Assembly (NCBI RefSeq): GCF_004127445.1
Contig: NZ_QEXM01000042.1
Coordinates: 218,779-282,778 of the forward strand
Length of the DNA stretch: 64,000 bases
Direction: 5' to 3'
Origin: Streptomyces alfalfae
GTDB lineage: Bacteria; Actinomycetota; Actinomycetes; Streptomycetales; Streptomycetaceae
Shown here: positions 1-7,742 of the stretch, in pieces
Position numbering within the stretch: position 1 is the stretch's first letter
How the letters are laid out: each line of letters opens with the position of its first letter
Position numbers and translations under genes: made by a program
The notes under the pieces: model-generated
Databases searched by the model: none
Told to the model about the DNA's origin: nothing
Seen by the model: the letters and a program-made list of their open reading frames with translations, nothing else

Positions 1-1031
1 TGCCCGAGGAGTACGGCGGCGGAGGCGGCGGCATCGCCGAACTCTCCATCGTCCTCGAAGAGCTGGGCGCGGCGGGCTGCCCGCTCCTGATGATGGTCGT
101 CTCGCCCGCGATCTGCGGCACCGTCATCGCCCGGTTCGGCACCGAGGAGCAGAAGCGGGCCTGGCTGCCCGGCCTCGCCGACGGCTCGCGGACCATGGCC
201 TTCGGCATCACCGAACCCGACGCGGGCTCCAACTCCCACCGCATCACCACCACGGCCCGCCGCGACCCCGACTCCGGCGACTGGCTCCTGACCGGCCGCA
301 AGGTGTTCGTCTCCGGCGTCGACATCGCCGACGCCACACTCGTCGTCGGCCGCACGTCGGACACCGCGACCGGCAGCCTCAAGCCGTGCCTGTTCATCGT
401 CCCGCGCGACGCCCCCGGCTTCCGGCGCCACCACATACCCATGGAAGTGCAGGCCGCGGAGAAGCAGTTCGAGCTGGTCATCGACGACGTCCGGCTTCCC
501 GCGGACGCCCTGGTCGGCGGGGGCCCCTCCCACACGTTCGGCAGCGGGGGAGAGGACGCGGGCCTCCTCCAGCTCTTCGCGGGCCTGAACCCCGAGCGCA
601 TCATGACGGCCGCTTTCTCCCTCGGCTTGGCGAGGTTCGCCCTGGAGCGCGCCACCGCGTACGCGAGGGAGCGCACCGTCTGGAAGACGCCCATCGGCGC
701 CCACCAGGCCATCGCGCACCCGCTGGCCCAGTCCCACATCGAGATCGAACTGGCCCGCCTGATGACGCAGAAGGCCGCCCGCCTCTACGACGACGGCGAC
801 GACATGGCCGCGGGCGAGGCCGCCAACATGGCCAAGCTCGCCGCCGCCGACGCCTGCGTGAAGGCCGTCGACCAGGCCGTGCACACCCTCGGCGGCAACG
901 GCCTCACCAAGGAGTTCGGCCTCGCCTCGCTGATCGTGGCGTCCCGGGTGGCGCGGATCGCCCCGGTCAGCCGCGAGATGATCCTCAACTACGTCTCCCA
1001 CCGGACGCTGGGCCTGCCCAAGTCGTACTGA
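1..1031 (+). CDS. Acyl-CoA dehydrogenase, 5' end cut by window edge
   Basis: FAD-dependent enzyme expected to introduce an alpha,beta double bond into an acyl-CoA. The reading frame is open from base 3, so the true start lies outside the window. The visible part holds the end of the N-terminal helical domain (PEEYGGGGGGI), the middle beta-domain motif FGITEPDAGSNS and the C-terminal helical domain with TLGGNGLTKEFG, a normal C-terminus for the family. It is followed after 30 bases by an enoyl-CoA hydratase and then a TetR gene, so the three form a short beta-oxidation operon. Substrate is unknown. Confidence 0.9.
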   Translation, partial: PEEYGGGGGGIAELSIVLEELGAAGCPLLMMVVSPAICGTVIARFGTEEQKRAWLPGLADGSRTMAFGITEPDAGSNSHRITTTARRDPDSGDWLLTGRKVFVSGVDIADATLVVGRTSDTATGSLKPCLFIVPRDAPGFRRHHIPMEVQAAEKQFELVIDDVRLPADALVGGGPSHTFGSGGEDAGLLQLFAGLNPERIMTAAFSLGLARFALERATAYARERTVWKTPIGAHQAIAHPLAQSHIEIELARLMTQKAARLYDDGDDMAAGEAANMAKLAAADACVKAVDQAVHTLGGNGLTKEFGLASLIVASRVARIAPVSREMILNYVSHRTLGLPKSY

Positions 1032-1061
1032 GGACTCCCGCCCCCGTGGAGAGGAACCCTG

Positions 1062-1796
1062 ATGAGCCTTGTCGTCTCCTCGCCGGCACGAGGCGTCGTC
1101 ACCGTCACCCTGGACGTCCCCGAGCGCCGCAACGCGCTCTCCGCCGACCTGGTGGGAGCCCTGAGCGAGGCGCTGGGCGACCTCGGCGGCGACCCCGCCG
1201 TCCGCGCGGTCCTGCTCGCCCACACCGGGCCGGCGTTCTGCTCGGGCGCGGACCTGAAGGCGCCGCCCGCACCGCACGACTTCGTACGGCTCCTGCGGCA
1301 GGTCGTCGAGCTGCCCAAGCCGGTGATCGCCCGCGTGGACGGCCATGTGCGGGCGGGCGGCATCGGGCTGCTCGGCGCGTGCGACATGGCGGTGGCGGGC
1401 CCCGGCGCGTCCTTCGCGCTCACGGAGGTCCACATCGGCGTCGCCCCCGCCGTGATCTCCCTGACGCTGCTGCCCCGCGTCGACCCGGCCGCCGCGTCCC
1501 GCTACTGCCTCACCGGGGAGCGCTTCGAGGGGCCGGAAGCGGCCCGGATCGGCCTCGTCACCGCGTACGCGTCCGACGTCGACGCCACGCTCGGACCGCT
1601 GCTCGACGGGGTGCGGCGGGCCGCGCCGGGAGCCCTGGCCGAGACGAAGAAGCTGCTCACGGCTAGGGTGCTCGACGCATTCGACGACCAATCGGACGCT
1701 GTCGTCGCCCTGTCGGCGCGGCTCTTCGGCTCCGCCGAGGCGCGCGAGGGGATGGCGGCGTTCCTCGAACGACGGGAGCGCCCATGGGTGCTGTGA
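1062..1796 (+). CDS. Enoyl-CoA hydratase/isomerase (crotonase family)
   Basis: Predicted to hydrate or isomerise enoyl-CoA esters made by the upstream dehydrogenase. The 244-residue length is slightly short for a crotonase. The two oxyanion-hole segments are recognisable: AFCSGADLKAP near residues 57-67 and GHVRAGGIGLLGACD near 93-107. The start codon ATG follows GAGAGGAACCCTG, which supplies a Shine-Dalgarno sequence. The last 13 bases overlap the start of the TetR gene, which suggests translational coupling. Exact reaction cannot be told from sequence because the catalytic glutamates vary in this superfamily. Confidence 0.88.
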   Translation: MSLVVSSPARGVVTVTLDVPERRNALSADLVGALSEALGDLGGDPAVRAVLLAHTGPAFCSGADLKAPPAPHDFVRLLRQVVELPKPVIARVDGHVRAGGIGLLGACDMAVAGPGASFALTEVHIGVAPAVISLTLLPRVDPAAASRYCLTGERFEGPEAARIGLVTAYASDVDATLGPLLDGVRRAAPGALAETKKLLTARVLDAFDDQSDAVVALSARLFGSAEAREGMAAFLERRERPWVL

Positions 1797-2374
1797 CCGC
1801 CGCCGACCGCTCGCCCAAGCAGGACCGCAGCCGCGCGACGCGGCAGCGGCTCCTGGAGGCCGCCGTGTCCTGCCTCGCCGAGCGCGGCTGGGCGGGCTCC
1901 ACGGTCTCGGTGGTCGCCGAGCGGGCCGGTGTCTCGCGGGGCGCGGCGCAGCACCACTTCCCGACCCGGGAGGACCTCTTCACCGCCGCCGTCGAGTACG
2001 TGGCGGAGCAGCGCTCCACGGCCCTGCGCGCCCTGCCCGCGCAGGACAGGGCCTCGGTCGTCGCGGCCCTGGTGGACCTCTACACCGGTCCGCTCTTCCG
2101 CGCGGCGCTCCACCTCTGGGTGGCCGCCTCCGACGAGCCGCAGCTCGGGGCCCGCGTCACGGAGCTGGAGGCCCGCGTGGGCCGCGAGACGCACCGCATC
2201 GCGGTGGAACTCCTCGGCGCCGACGAGTCGGTCCCCGGCGTCCGCGAGACCATCCAGGGCCTGCTGGACATGGCGCGGGGCCTCGGTCTCGCGAACCTCC
2301 TGACGGACGACGGGGCCCGCCGGGCCCGGGTGGTGGCCCAGTGGACGGCGCTGGTGGAACGGGCGCTGCGCTGA
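1784..2374 (+). CDS. TetR-family transcriptional regulator
   Basis: A 196-residue one-component repressor. The N-terminal helix-turn-helix covers roughly residues 15-60 (TRQRLLEAAV through GAAQHHFPTREDLF); the rest is a helical ligand-binding domain. It overlaps the enoyl-CoA hydratase gene by 13 bases and is therefore co-transcribed with it, so it probably autoregulates this small acyl-CoA operon in response to a CoA ester. The operon promoter lies outside the window and its operator cannot be seen. It differs from the TetR at 48.1 kb. Confidence 0.9.
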   Translation: MGAVTAADRSPKQDRSRATRQRLLEAAVSCLAERGWAGSTVSVVAERAGVSRGAAQHHFPTREDLFTAAVEYVAEQRSTALRALPAQDRASVVAALVDLYTGPLFRAALHLWVAASDEPQLGARVTELEARVGRETHRIAVELLGADESVPGVRETIQGLLDMARGLGLANLLTDDGARRARVVAQWTALVERALR

Positions 2375-2381
2375 CGCCCCA

Positions 2382-2413
2382 CCGGAGGGGCGGGCACGGG
2401 CCGGCCCCTCCGG
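2382..2413. terminator. Bidirectional terminator-like hairpin
   Basis: A perfect 10-bp inverted repeat (CCGGAGGGGC / GCCCCTCCGG) with a 12-base loop lies between the convergent TetR and citrate synthase genes. It has no U-tract, as is common in Streptomyces. Confidence 0.6.
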
Positions 2414-2444
2414 CACACGAGAACGCGGGCCCTGGGACGGGACC

Positions 2445-3545
2445 TCAGCCCGCGATGTCCCCGTACCCCTCGATCTCCCGGGGGTCGCGCGAGCCGGGCC
2501 CGATGTACCTGGCGGAGGGCCGCACCAGCCGCCCCGTCCGCTTCTGCTCAAGGATGTGCGCCGACCATCCGGCGGTCCTGGCGCAGGTGAACATCGACGT
2601 GAACATGTGCGCCGGCACCTCCGCGAAGTCGAGGACGATCGCCGCCCAGAACTCCACGTTCGTGGCGAGCACCCGGTCGGGCCGCCGCGCGTGCAGCTCG
2701 TCGAGCGCCGCCTTCTCCAGCGCCTCGGCGACTTCGAAGCGGGGCGCGCCCAGCTCACGCGCCGTACGGCGCAGCACCCGCGCCCGGGGGTCCTCGGCCC
2801 GGTACACGCGGTGCCCGAAGCCCATCAGGCGCTCACCCTTGTCCAGGGCCCGCTTCACGTACGCCACCGCGTCCCCGGTGCGCTCGATCTCCTCGATCAT
2901 GCCGAGCACCCGGGAGGGCGCGCCGCCGTGCAGCGGGCCCGACATGGCGCCGACGGCCCCGGAGAGCGCCGCCGCCACGTCCGCGCCGGTGGAGGCGATG
3001 ACGCGGGCGGTGAACGTGGAGGCGTTCATGCCGTGCTCGGCGGCCGAGGTCCAGTAGGCGTCGACGGCCTTGACGTGCTTGGGGTCGGGCTCGCCGCGCC
3101 AGCGCTTCATGAACCGCTCGACGACCGTCTCGGCCTTGTCGATCTCCCGCTGCGGCACCATCGGGAGGCCCTGGCCGCGGGCCGACTGGGCCACGTACGA
3201 CAGGGCCATGACGGCGGCGCGGGCCAGGTCCTCGCGGGCCTGCCGCTCGTCGATGTCCAGGAGCGGGCGCAGGCCCCACACGGGGGCGAGCATCGCCAGC
3301 GCGGACTGGACGTCGACGCGGATGTCCCCGGAGTGGACCGGGATCGGGAACGGCTCGGCGGGCGGCAGACCGGGGTTGAAGGCGCCGTCGACGAGCAGGC
3401 CCCACACGTTTCCGAAGGAGACGTGGCCGACCAGGTCCTCGATGTCGACTCCGCGGTAACGCAGCGCGCCACCTTCCTTGTCCGGTTCGGCGATCTCCGT
3501 CTCGAACGCGATGACTCCTTCAAGTCCGGGTACGAAGTCGGACAT
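2445..3545 (-). CDS. Citrate synthase-like protein (short, citrate synthase 2 type)
   Basis: Predicted to condense an acyl-CoA with oxaloacetate in the cytoplasm. The 366-residue length is typical of the short citrate/2-methylcitrate synthase group. Catalytic histidines are visible as H206 in GPLHGGAP and H245 in GFGHRVYR. The position that usually holds the third catalytic residue, an aspartate in NVDF, reads NVEF here (E298). This may be a feature of the subfamily, but it makes classical citrate synthase activity less certain. The gene is transcribed divergently from pdxH across about 340 bases. In S. coelicolor a citrate synthase-like gene also neighbours pdxH (recalled, not checked). Confidence 0.88.
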   Translation of the reverse strand: MSDFVPGLEGVIAFETEIAEPDKEGGALRYRGVDIEDLVGHVSFGNVWGLLVDGAFNPGLPPAEPFPIPVHSGDIRVDVQSALAMLAPVWGLRPLLDIDERQAREDLARAAVMALSYVAQSARGQGLPMVPQREIDKAETVVERFMKRWRGEPDPKHVKAVDAYWTSAAEHGMNASTFTARVIASTGADVAAALSGAVGAMSGPLHGGAPSRVLGMIEEIERTGDAVAYVKRALDKGERLMGFGHRVYRAEDPRARVLRRTARELGAPRFEVAEALEKAALDELHARRPDRVLATNVEFWAAIVLDFAEVPAHMFTSMFTCARTAGWSAHILEQKRTGRLVRPSARYIGPGSRDPREIEGYGDIAG

Positions 3546-3881
3546 CAGGCGGCTCCTCGTGGTGGGTTCGACGTGATGGTGTTCGCGTGAGGCAAGGCGA
3601 TCAGCTCATGACCATCGGTCAAAAGGGCGATCACGGCCCGGTTACACGGTCTGGCGCGCCCAGGTGCAGGCGCGTTCCTCGACTCGCGGTCCGGAACGTT
3701 CACCCCGGTGATGCCCAGTGAGGCTGGTGGTCACCCAACCGGTTCGGCAGCAGGACGATATCCCTTGGTGCCACCTTTGGCGATGAGATGCGGCACTCAG
3801 TGCCACACGTCACCCCTCCGTTCACCTCTCCGTGGCCGCCGCGCCCGCCGGCCGTCCAACGGCATACGGCAGGATGGCGGT
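3546..3881. other. Divergent intergenic region, citrate synthase-like / pdxH
   Basis: This stretch must carry the promoters of both flanking genes. No coding sequence is supported: an open extension upstream of pdxH has a composition and sequence unlike PdxH. CAGGAT six bases before the pdxH GTG could be a -10 box for a leaderless transcript, but the AGGA inside it could equally serve as ribosome binding site. No clear -35 box or known operator is visible. Confidence 0.5.
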
Positions 3882-4568
3882 GTGACCGACTCCAGTGCCT
3901 CCTCGCCCGAATCCCCGCCCGAGCCGGCCGGCATGCGCGAGCAGTACGTCACCGATGGGCTCGCCGAGACCGAGCTGCCGGCCGACCCCATGGACCAGTT
4001 CGCCCTCTGGTTCAAGGAGGCGGCGCGCGAGACCGCCCTCGTGCACGAGCCCAACGCCATGGTCGTCTCCACCGCCGACGCCGAGGGCAGGCCGAGCTCC
4101 CGCACGGTTCTGCTGAAGGCCTTCGACGAGCGGGGCTTCGTCTTCTTCACCAACTACGCCTCCCGCAAGGCCCGCGAGCTGTCCGCCAACCCGTACGTCT
4201 CGCTGCTCTTCCCCTGGCACCCCATGGCCCGCCAGGTCATCGTCACCGGCACGGCGACGCGCGTGGGCCGCGAGGAGACGGTCGCCTACTTCCGCACCCG
4301 CCCGCACGGCTCCCAGCTCGGCGCGTGGGCCAGCGCGCAGTCCTCCGTGCTCGTCTCCCGCGAGGAACTGGACCGCTCCTACGCCGACTTGGCGGCCCGC
4401 TACCCCGAGGGCGAACAGGTCCCGGCGCCCCCGAACTGGGGCGGCTTCCGCGTGTCCCCGCGGACGGTGGAATTCTGGCAGGGCAGGACCAACCGCCTCC
4501 ACGACCGCCTGCGGTACGCCCGCGACACGGAGAGCGGCGCGTGGCGAGTGGAGCGCCTGAGCCCGTGA
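3882..4568 (+). CDS. pdxH: Pyridoxamine 5'-phosphate oxidase
   Basis: FMN enzyme that oxidises pyridoxine/pyridoxamine 5'-phosphate to pyridoxal 5'-phosphate. The 228-residue product has the family landmarks in order: MREQY near the N-terminus, SSRTVLLKAFDERGFVF (FMN-binding strand pair), TNYASRKARELSANP, the ARQVIVTGTA strand, and the C-terminal signature PRTVEFWQGRTNRLHDR. I chose GTG at 3882 because the product then begins 20-25 residues before the conserved MREQY, as in relatives. The frame is open further upstream but that stretch is not PdxH-like. It converges on an alpha/beta hydrolase gene. Confidence 0.93.
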   Translation: MTDSSASSPESPPEPAGMREQYVTDGLAETELPADPMDQFALWFKEAARETALVHEPNAMVVSTADAEGRPSSRTVLLKAFDERGFVFFTNYASRKARELSANPYVSLLFPWHPMARQVIVTGTATRVGREETVAYFRTRPHGSQLGAWASAQSSVLVSREELDRSYADLAARYPEGEQVPAPPNWGGFRVSPRTVEFWQGRTNRLHDRLRYARDTESGAWRVERLSP

Positions 4569-4607
4569 GGCGTCGGGCCCGTCCGGCGTGCGAGGACGAG
4601 CCGGGGG

Positions 4608-5471
4608 CTAACCGGTGAGGACCCCGTCCAGGAACGGCTCGATCGCCGCGCGCCAGGCGTCGGGCTGGTCGTAGTGGACCAGGTGCCCGGCGTCCGCGAC
4701 CTCCGCGTACTCGCCGCGGGGCAGCACGCGGACCATCTCCTGGGACTCGGCGCGCCCGAGGTCGCCGTAGAGCCCCCGGACGACGAGGGTGGGGCAGCGG
4801 ACCTGGATCAGCTCGTCCCAGTGCGCGTCGTGCACCCACGTCTCGCGTGACCTCAGCATCTGGGCGGGGTCGAAGACGGGCCGCCAGCCGTCGGCGCCCT
4901 CGGCCATGACCTCGGCGAAGAACTCCCCGCGCGAGGGGTTGGGGCGCTCGACCCACGGGTCGTCCTCGCCGAACCACTTGCGGACGTCGGCGAGCGTGGC
5001 GAAGGGGACGGGCCAGGACGTGAACCAGCCCTCCCACTCCCGCTGCGAGGCCGCGCCCAGCGCGGAGGCCCGCATGTCGCAGATGACCAGTCCCCTGACC
5101 AGATCGGGGCGGCGCGCGGCGAGCTGCCAGGCGGTGAGGGCGCCCATGGAGTGGCCGATGAGCACGGCGGGCGCGAGCCCGAGCTGTTCCAGGGCGGCCG
5201 CGGCGTCGTCCACGTAGGCCTCGCGGGTGTAGGGCCCCTCCGGGGGCTTCTCGCTGCGACCGTGGCCCCGCTGGTCGAGGGCGACCGCGCGGTGCCGCTC
5301 GGAGAGCCAGCGGGCGGTGTCCGCCCAGTGCGAGGCGCGGCCCATCAGGCCGTGCAGCAACAGCACGCCGCCCGGTGACCGCTCGGCCTCCCTGAGCTTG
5401 GGAGGGTCGGCGAACTCCCAGGCGGCGAGGTGTACGCCACCCGCGCCCCTCACGTCGATGCGCCGCACCAT
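4608..5471 (-). CDS. Alpha/beta hydrolase
   Basis: Soluble serine hydrolase of unknown substrate. The fold is marked by the oxyanion-hole HG in LLLHGLMG, the DQRGHGRSEKP loop, the nucleophile elbow GHSMGA, and the C-terminal catalytic histidine in DAGHLVHYDQP. ATG at 5471 starts the protein at MVRRIDVRGAGG, just before the first core strand. An in-frame GTG at 5525 would add 18 residues without family character. Neither start has a well-placed Shine-Dalgarno sequence. The gene stands alone and is convergent with pdxH. Confidence 0.82.
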   Translation of the reverse strand: MVRRIDVRGAGGVHLAAWEFADPPKLREAERSPGGVLLLHGLMGRASHWADTARWLSERHRAVALDQRGHGRSEKPPEGPYTREAYVDDAAAALEQLGLAPAVLIGHSMGALTAWQLAARRPDLVRGLVICDMRASALGAASQREWEGWFTSWPVPFATLADVRKWFGEDDPWVERPNPSRGEFFAEVMAEGADGWRPVFDPAQMLRSRETWVHDAHWDELIQVRCPTLVVRGLYGDLGRAESQEMVRVLPRGEYAEVADAGHLVHYDQPDAWRAAIEPFLDGVLTG

Positions 5472-5608
5472 GATTCCTGGCACCCCCCTGGATTCCGTCG
5501 GGATCCCCGCCTGGGCCTGCTCCACGCCCCCCGCACGCTATCGAACTCTTCTTCGAAAACGAGCGGATGGCCGATAACACCCCTCGTTCGGGTGACCACA
5601 CTCAAGGA

Positions 5609-5750
5609 TTGACCCGCGTCGCCGAGGGGAGATCTTTCTCAGGGGACGGGCCGCTCGGGGAAACCGGCCCGAAGGGACTGACCCTGAGAGCTCGGGGCTC
5701 CGGGTCAGCACAGGGGAGGACAGGCCCCGGCGCCGCAGGGCGCCGGGGCC
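5609..5750 (+). ncRNA. Candidate structured small RNA ending in a terminator
   Basis: The gene-free stretch between the hydrolase start and dmdR1 holds a run of possible stems on the plus strand: CGGGCC/GGCCCG (5647-5652 with 5666-5671), CTGACCC/GGGTCAG (5678-5684 with 5702-5708) enclosing GAGC/GCTC, then a strong terminator-like hairpin. TTGACC at 5609 could be a -35 box; the -10 is weak. No protein is supported and no gene lies downstream on this strand. I recognise no known riboswitch or sRNA family. Confidence 0.25.
5723..5750. terminator. Terminator-like hairpin
   Basis: Perfect 12-bp stem (GGCCCCGGCGCC / GGCGCCGGGGCC) with a GCAG tetraloop. No gene end is nearby on either strand, which is why an upstream small RNA is suspected. 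The following bases to about 6050 hold nothing I can identify. Confidence 0.6.
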
Positions 5751-6055
5751 CTCATCGTGCGCGCCCGGCGACCGGCGCGCACGCGGGCGCCCACTCGCAC
5801 GCCCGCACTGCTCAGGGCGCACCTGCTCACGAAGACGCTCAGCCCGGGGACGCTCGCGCTCGGCGCGCGGACCTCCGGGCTCACCAGACGGGCACATCCT
5901 CCTGCCCCCTCTCCGGCCGGGCGGCCAGACCTGGCGTCGACACGGTCAAGAGCACTCAGGTCATATGCCTCTCGCGACAGCCTCGCACGCGAAACGCGCG
6001 TCCGCTGCAATTCCGCACACTGAATCTTGGTCTCCGCGAGATTTCACCGGTCCGT

Positions 6056-6102
6056 GCGCTGCCGTCAACTTTCCTTGCGGCAAGGAAAGTTGACGGCAGC
6101 GC
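6056..6102. terminator. Terminator hairpin downstream of dmdR1
   Basis: A perfect 22-bp inverted repeat with a 3-base loop (CGG), its core reading AACTTTCCTTG / CAAGGAAAGTT. It begins 21 bases after the dmdR1 stop codon, in the right place to end the dmdR1 transcript. The symmetry would also fit a protein-binding site, but it does not match the TTAGGTTAGGCTAACCTAA iron box. Confidence 0.7.
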
Positions 6103-6123
6103 CGACGGCGGGACGCGCGCCCC

Positions 6124-6816
6124 TCAGCGCTTGGCGACGAAGACGTGCGAAGCGACCTCCGAGGACAGCTCCGCGGCCTCGCCGCTGCTGCCCACGAGCA
6201 CACCGCCCGCCGACTCCGTCACGCTCACCACGGAGCCCGGCTGCACGCCGGCCCGCCGCAGCGTGTACATCAGCTGGGCGTCCGTCTGGATCGGCTCGCC
6301 GATGCGGCGCACGACGACCGTCTTGCCCTCGGCGCCCGGGTCGAGCTCCGTCAGCGAGACCATGCCCTCGTCCAGGAACGGGTCCGCGCCGTCCTTCTCG
6401 CCCAGCTCCTCCAGGCCCGGGATCGGGTTCCCGTACGGAGACTCGGTCGGGTGGCGCAGGAGCTCCAGGACGCGGCGCTCCACCGCCTCGCTCATCACGT
6501 GCTCCCAGCGGCACGCCTCGGCGTGCACCTGCTCCCATTCGAGCCCGATCACGTCGACGAGCAGGCACTCCGCCAGGCGGTGCTTGCGCATCACACGGGT
6601 GGCGAGGCGGCGGCCCTCCTCGGTGAGCTCCAGATGCCGGTCGCTGGCGACCGCCACCAGGCCGTCACGCTCCATCCGCGCCACGGTCTGGCTCACCGTC
6701 GGGCCGCTCTGGTCGAGCCGCTCGGCGATCCGGGCGCGCATGGGGACCACACCTTCCTCCTCCAGTTCGAGGATGGTGCGCAAATACATCTCAGTGGTGT
6801 CAATCAGCCCCGACAT
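6124..6816 (-). CDS. dmdR1: Iron-dependent repressor, DtxR/IdeR family (DmdR1)
   Basis: Fe(II)-activated repressor of siderophore and iron-uptake genes. The 230-residue protein has an N-terminal winged helix (residues 1-64, SGPTVSQTVARMERDGL recognition region), a dimerisation/metal domain and a C-terminal SH3-like domain. Metal ligands fall at the same numbers as in DtxR/IdeR: M10, C102, E105, H106 for the primary site and H79, E83, H98 for the ancillary site. A SIS-domain gene lies divergently upstream, as beside dmdR1 of S. coelicolor (from memory). A long antiparallel ORF overlaps it. Confidence 0.93.
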   Translation of the reverse strand: MSGLIDTTEMYLRTILELEEEGVVPMRARIAERLDQSGPTVSQTVARMERDGLVAVASDRHLELTEEGRRLATRVMRKHRLAECLLVDVIGLEWEQVHAEACRWEHVMSEAVERRVLELLRHPTESPYGNPIPGLEELGEKDGADPFLDEGMVSLTELDPGAEGKTVVVRRIGEPIQTDAQLMYTLRRAGVQPGSVVSVTESAGGVLVGSSGEAAELSSEVASHVFVAKR

Positions 6817-6864
6817 GGGTGCCCCTCAGAATCGCTCGTGCGCTGGCCCTGCCCTCAATTCTGA
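6145..6864 (+). CDS. Possible antiparallel ORF to dmdR1 (adm-like)
   Basis: A 239-codon open frame lies on the strand opposite dmdR1 and covers nearly all of it. It is rich in Arg, His, Leu and Ala, with no domain I recognise. Long antisense frames are expected by chance in DNA this GC-rich, so the sequence alone does not support a gene. It is listed because an antiparallel gene called adm has been reported opposite dmdR1 in S. coelicolor (recalled literature). No Shine-Dalgarno precedes the listed start. Confidence 0.2.
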   Translation: MRSDLRGQLRGLAAAAHEHTARRLRHAHHGARLHAGPPQRVHQLGVRLDRLADAAHDDRLALGARVELRQRDHALVQERVRAVLLAQLLQARDRVPVRRLGRVAQELQDAALHRLAHHVLPAARLGVHLLPFEPDHVDEQALRQAVLAHHTGGEAAALLGELQMPVAGDRHQAVTLHPRHGLAHRRAALVEPLGDPGAHGDHTFLLQFEDGAQIHLSGVNQPRHGCPSESLVRWPCPQF

Positions 6865-6928
6865 CGCATACCACTGACAACCGTGCCGCGCCGTGGGAAA
6901 ACCGGCCCCGTACCGCCCTGCGACCCTG

Positions 6929-6958
6929 TTGACAGGGCACTGGTCCAGACCGCAACGT
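6929..6958 (+). promoter_or_regulatory. Promoter of the SIS-domain gene, probably leaderless
   Basis: TTGACA at 6929-6934 and CAACGT at 6953-6958 are separated by 18 bases. A transcript would begin about 7 bases later, on or beside the ATG at 6966, and no Shine-Dalgarno precedes that ATG. Confidence 0.5.
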
Positions 6959-6965
6959 GATGCGA

Positions 6966-7730
6966 ATGAGCTCGAAGAGCGAGGGCAAAACAGCCGGTCA
7001 GTACTTCGACGCGGCCATCGATCTGCTGCGCCGTGTCCGCGACGAGGAGTCCGGGAGCATCGCGGAAGCCGGCACCCTGCTGGCCGACGCGGTCGAGTCC
7101 GGCGGACGCCTCTTCGCCTTCGGCGCGGGCCACTCCTCGCTCGCCGCGCAGGACGTCGTCTACCGCGCCGGCGGGCTCGCCCTCATGAACCTCCTCGCCG
7201 TGCCCGGCGCGGTCGGCGTCGACGTGATGCCGGCGACCCTGGGCTCCGCCCTGGAGCGGGTCGACGGCCTCGCGGGCGCCGTCCTGGACTCCAGCCCCGC
7301 GAAGCCCGGCGACGTCCTCGTGATCATCTCCCTCTCGGGCCGGAACTCACTGCCCGTGGAGATGGCGATGAACGCCCGCGCGCTGGGCCTGAAGGTCATC
7401 GGCGTGACCTCCGTGGCGTACGCCTCCGAGACCCGCTCACGTCACATGTCGGGCACGTTCCTGCTCGACCACTGCGACGTCGTGATCGACTCCAAGATCG
7501 CGGTGGGGGACGCGGAGCTGTCCCTCGACGGGGTGGACGCGCCGTTCGGCTCCGCGTCCAGCGTCGTGACGGGAGCCCTGCTCCAGGCCATCACCGCCAC
7601 CGCGATCGAACGCCTGGCCGAACGGGGAATCCAGCCGCCCCTGCTCCGCTCCGGAAACGTGGACGGCGGCCACGACTGGAACGGCCGCATCTTCCAGCAG
7701 TACGCCGACAGAATCTTCTACCGCCACTGA
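6966..7730 (+). CDS. SIS-domain protein (UPF0309 family)
   Basis: Predicted phosphosugar-binding protein, isomerase or regulator, 254 residues. The SIS fold shows in LFAFGAGHSSLAAQDV (N-terminal sugar-phosphate loop), the VIISLSGRNSLPVEMAM phosphate-binding Ser-rich loop near residues 120-136, and the C-terminal GNVDGGHDWNGRIF segment. I chose ATG 6966 because the promoter geometry places transcription start there; GTG 6957 and ATG 6960 are in frame. It is divergent from dmdR1. Substrate is not known; the family was named after an S. coelicolor protein as I recall. Confidence 0.88.
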   Translation: MSSKSEGKTAGQYFDAAIDLLRRVRDEESGSIAEAGTLLADAVESGGRLFAFGAGHSSLAAQDVVYRAGGLALMNLLAVPGAVGVDVMPATLGSALERVDGLAGAVLDSSPAKPGDVLVIISLSGRNSLPVEMAMNARALGLKVIGVTSVAYASETRSRHMSGTFLLDHCDVVIDSKIAVGDAELSLDGVDAPFGSASSVVTGALLQAITATAIERLAERGIQPPLLRSGNVDGGHDWNGRIFQQYADRIFYRH

Positions 7731-7742
7731 CCCGACCCGCCC

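Noticed and set aside
386..1666. 426-codon plus-strand frame over the dehydrogenase and hydratase genes
   Set aside because: Arg/Pro/Gly-rich shadow of two clear genes in another frame; typical of high-GC coding DNA. The same applies to many long antisense frames, for example 1502-2758, 9854-11866, 14818-16740 and 37798-39951.
3708..3881. N-terminal extension of PdxH from ATG 3708
   Set aside because: The 58 extra residues are Arg/Pro-rich and unlike PdxH; GTG 3882 gives the normal start.
5640..5710. Possible TPP or other known riboswitch
   Set aside because: CTGAGAG is present, but the other conserved blocks of TPP, cobalamin, glycine and ydaO-type switches are missing, and no metabolic gene follows.
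6056..6102. Iron box for DmdR1 autoregulation
   Set aside because: It is downstream of dmdR1, has 22-bp arms and does not match the 19-bp iron-box consensus; a terminator fits better.
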